DNA from: Desulfobulbaceae bacterium
GTDB lineage: Bacteria > Desulfobacterota > Desulfobulbia > Desulfobulbales > UBA5123
Assembly: GCA_029865195.1 (NCBI GenBank)
Contig: JAOUHH010000138.1
Coordinates: 1 to 7,489, forward strand
Direction: 5' to 3'
Length of the DNA: 7,489 bases
Both the position numbers and the translations under genes were made by a program. Below, piece after piece: positions 6,144 through 7,489 of the stretch. How positions within the stretch are numbered: position 1 is the first letter of the stretch; every line of letters starts with the position of its first letter. Below the pieces are notes generated by a model. The model was given only the letters and a program-made list of their open reading frames with translations, made no database searches and had not been told where the DNA came from.

Positions 6144-6739
6144 GGAGTTTCCTCGGCCGTTGCCCGTTTGAGATCGGCAAGGATCCAGTTCGCCGCGTCG
6201 TAGATATCTTCCGCCACCGTTTTAGGCTGGATGGTTTGCGTCGGGCCGATGTAGGCGTGGTCGCCACGGCCGTACCCGGTGAGGACCAGGATGCCGGTGG
6301 CCTGGCAGCGGTGGGCCGCCTTCAGGTCTGACCAGCGGTCGCCGACCACATAGGAGCGGGCGAGGTCAAGGTCAAGGTCGGCTGCCGCCCTGAGAAACAG
6401 GCCTGCCTGGGGTTTTCTGCAATCACACTGGACACGGTATTCCTGGAGTTTCGCCTCCGGATAGTGGGGACAGATGTAGATCCCGTCCACGTGCGCGCCC
6501 GCCGCCGCAAGCTCCCGGTGCATCTGGGCGTGCACCTCGTCGAGAAGTTCCTTGGGAAAATAGCCGCGGGCAAGCCCCGACTGGTTGGTGACCACGACCA
6601 CCGGGATGCCGGCATCGTTGAGGAGCCTGATGCCGGCCGCGGCCCGCGGCAGGAGTTGAAAGCGGCTGATGTGGTTGATGTAGCCCATCTGTTCGTTGAT
6701 GGTGCCGTCCCTGTCGAGAAAAACCGCCGGTCGGCTCAT
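6140..6739 (-). CDS. gmhB: D-glycero-D-manno-heptose-1,7-bisphosphate 7-phosphatase
   Basis: A 199-residue HAD-superfamily phosphatase that removes the 7-phosphate from heptose 1,7-bisphosphate on the route to ADP-heptose. The catalytic motif is FLDRDGTIN with nucleophile D9 and acid/base D11. VTNQSG (50-55) is motif II, K109 in CRKPQAG is motif III and GDRWSDL (D134, D138) is motif IV. The zinc site typical of GmhB is complete: C90, H92, C105 and C107. Its length is usual for the family. The ATG at 6739 follows AAGGGG and overlaps the stop of the upstream waaF-like gene (ATGA); its own stop overlaps the GTG start of the next gene, so all three are translationally coupled. HisB-type histidinol phosphatase is a related alternative, but the LPS context and zinc loop favour GmhB. 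Confidence 0.95.
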   Translation of the reverse strand: MSRPAVFLDRDGTINEQMGYINHISRFQLLPRAAAGIRLLNDAGIPVVVVTNQSGLARGYFPKELLDEVHAQMHRELAAAGAHVDGIYICPHYPEAKLQEYRVQCDCRKPQAGLFLRAAADLDLDLARSYVVGDRWSDLKAAHRCQATGILVLTGYGRGDHAYIGPTQTIQPKTVAEDIYDAANWILADLKRATAEETP

Positions 6740-7489
6740 GGTTTCCCCTTCTGGCTGTTTTCCAGCAGCACCGCCACCGCCTCGGAGATTTCGGCCACGG
6801 TGATATCGGTCATGCAGCGGAAGTCGCTCTTGCAGTGCGTTTTGAGGCAGGGGCGGCAGGGCAGATCCTTCTGGATGACCATCGCGTTGTCGGCGTATGG
6901 GCCGGTGGCCACCGCGTCGGTGGAACCAAAGATGGCCACCAGCGGCGTCTTGAGTGCCGCGCCCACGTGCATCAGTCCGGAGTCGTTGGTGACAAAGGCG
7001 TCGCAGGCGCCGATCAGGGCCATGGCCTCGGAGAGGTTGGTTTTGCCGGCAAGGTTGATGATGCGGTCCGGCGCCTGCGCCTTGATCGCCTCGGCAACGG
7101 TGTTGTCGGCGCTGGTGCCGAAGACCAGCATGGTGGCGTCATGCTCCTTGGCCAGACGGGCGGCAAGAGCGCCGTAGCGTTCGGCGGGCCAGCATTTGGC
7201 CGGCCCGTAGGCCGCGCCCGGGTTGAGACCGATGGTCGGCCCTGGCTTGGTTGTGGCGGTGAATTTGTTCGCCCAGTGGACGGTTTCCGGCGGCAGCTGC
7301 AGAAAAAGTTCGTCCGGGCCGGGCGAGAGGCCCAGTTGTTCGAGCATGTCCTGATAGTAATGAACCTGATGGACCGTTTTTATTTCCCGGCGCACCCTGG
7401 CCCGGTGGGTGAGGAGGAGGGCACGGCCGTCGGTGGTGTAGCCGGCCCGGTTGGGGATGGCGGCAAGCTTGCCGATCAGGGCCGCTTCA
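6736..7489 (-). CDS. waaF: LPS heptosyltransferase II, WaaF-like (5' end cut by window edge)
   Basis: The C-terminal 250 residues of a GT9 heptosyltransferase, which adds the second heptose of the LPS inner core from ADP-heptose. The frame stays open to the right edge, so the start and N-terminal acceptor domain are mostly outside. Visible marks are IPNRAGYTTDGRALLLTHR, the WaaF-typical NPGAAYGPAKCWPAERYG, TNDSGLMHVGAALKTPLVAIFG, and a cysteine group (CRPCLKTHC and RCM) before the last helix. The usual PAKRWP motif reads PAKCWP here. A GTG at 7395 is in frame but would truncate the domain, so it is not the start. It is the first visible gene of the waaF-gmhB-waaC set and overlaps gmhB by four bases. 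Confidence 0.92.
   Translation of the reverse strand, partial: EAALIGKLAAIPNRAGYTTDGRALLLTHRARVRREIKTVHQVHYYQDMLEQLGLSPGPDELFLQLPPETVHWANKFTATTKPGPTIGLNPGAAYGPAKCWPAERYGALAARLAKEHDATMLVFGTSADNTVAEAIKAQAPDRIINLAGKTNLSEAMALIGACDAFVTNDSGLMHVGAALKTPLVAIFGSTDAVATGPYADNAMVIQKDLPCRPCLKTHCKSDFRCMTDITVAEISEAVAVLLENSQKGKP

Overview
The window is a GC-rich stretch of chromosome-like DNA from a Gram-negative bacterium. The LPS inner-core heptose genes show an outer membrane. The sigma-54-type response regulator, PAS histidine kinase and PilZ protein fit an environmental Proteobacterium or Desulfobacterota member (Desulfobulbales-like is my best guess, unproven). I see no transposase, CRISPR array, tRNA or rRNA; the window reads as ordinary core and regulatory sequence with one signalling locus worth attention.

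Layout. (1) Positions 1-3377 hold a signal-transduction locus. An NtrC-type sigma-54 response regulator (minus strand, cut by the left edge) diverges from a plus-strand operon made of a small histidine-rich membrane protein (945-1415), a membrane-anchored PAS histidine kinase (1412-2974) and a stand-alone receiver protein (2988-3377). The intergenic region carries a good sigma-70-like promoter for the operon, and the operon ends at a hairpin plus T-run terminator (3453-3496). (2) A DUF523 protein lies on the minus strand (3534-3956) and converges on that terminator. (3) Positions 3957-4269 hold no recognisable gene, but do hold one short minus-strand reading frame with a strong ribosome-binding site. 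(4) On the plus strand follow an FtsB/DivIC-like division protein (4270-4581) and a PilZ-domain protein (4682-5083). (5) Positions 5085-7489 hold a tightly overlapped minus-strand LPS operon, waaF (cut by the right edge), gmhB and waaC-like, whose last stop codon lies one base from the PilZ stop codon.

How the parts work together. The likely signalling logic is that the 156-residue membrane protein and the kinase membrane segments sense something at the membrane. The kinase then phosphorylates the lone receiver, the divergent sigma-54 activator, or both. The LPS block makes and transfers ADP-heptose: GmhB removes the 7-phosphate from the heptose bisphosphate, and the two GT9 enzymes add the first and second heptose to Kdo-lipid A. 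The FtsB-like and PilZ proteins link the neighbourhood to division and c-di-GMP signalling, but nothing in the sequence shows they act with the LPS genes.

The most novel candidate is the small histidine-rich membrane protein translationally coupled to the kinase: its intramembrane histidines suggest a cofactor- or ligand-binding sensory subunit.
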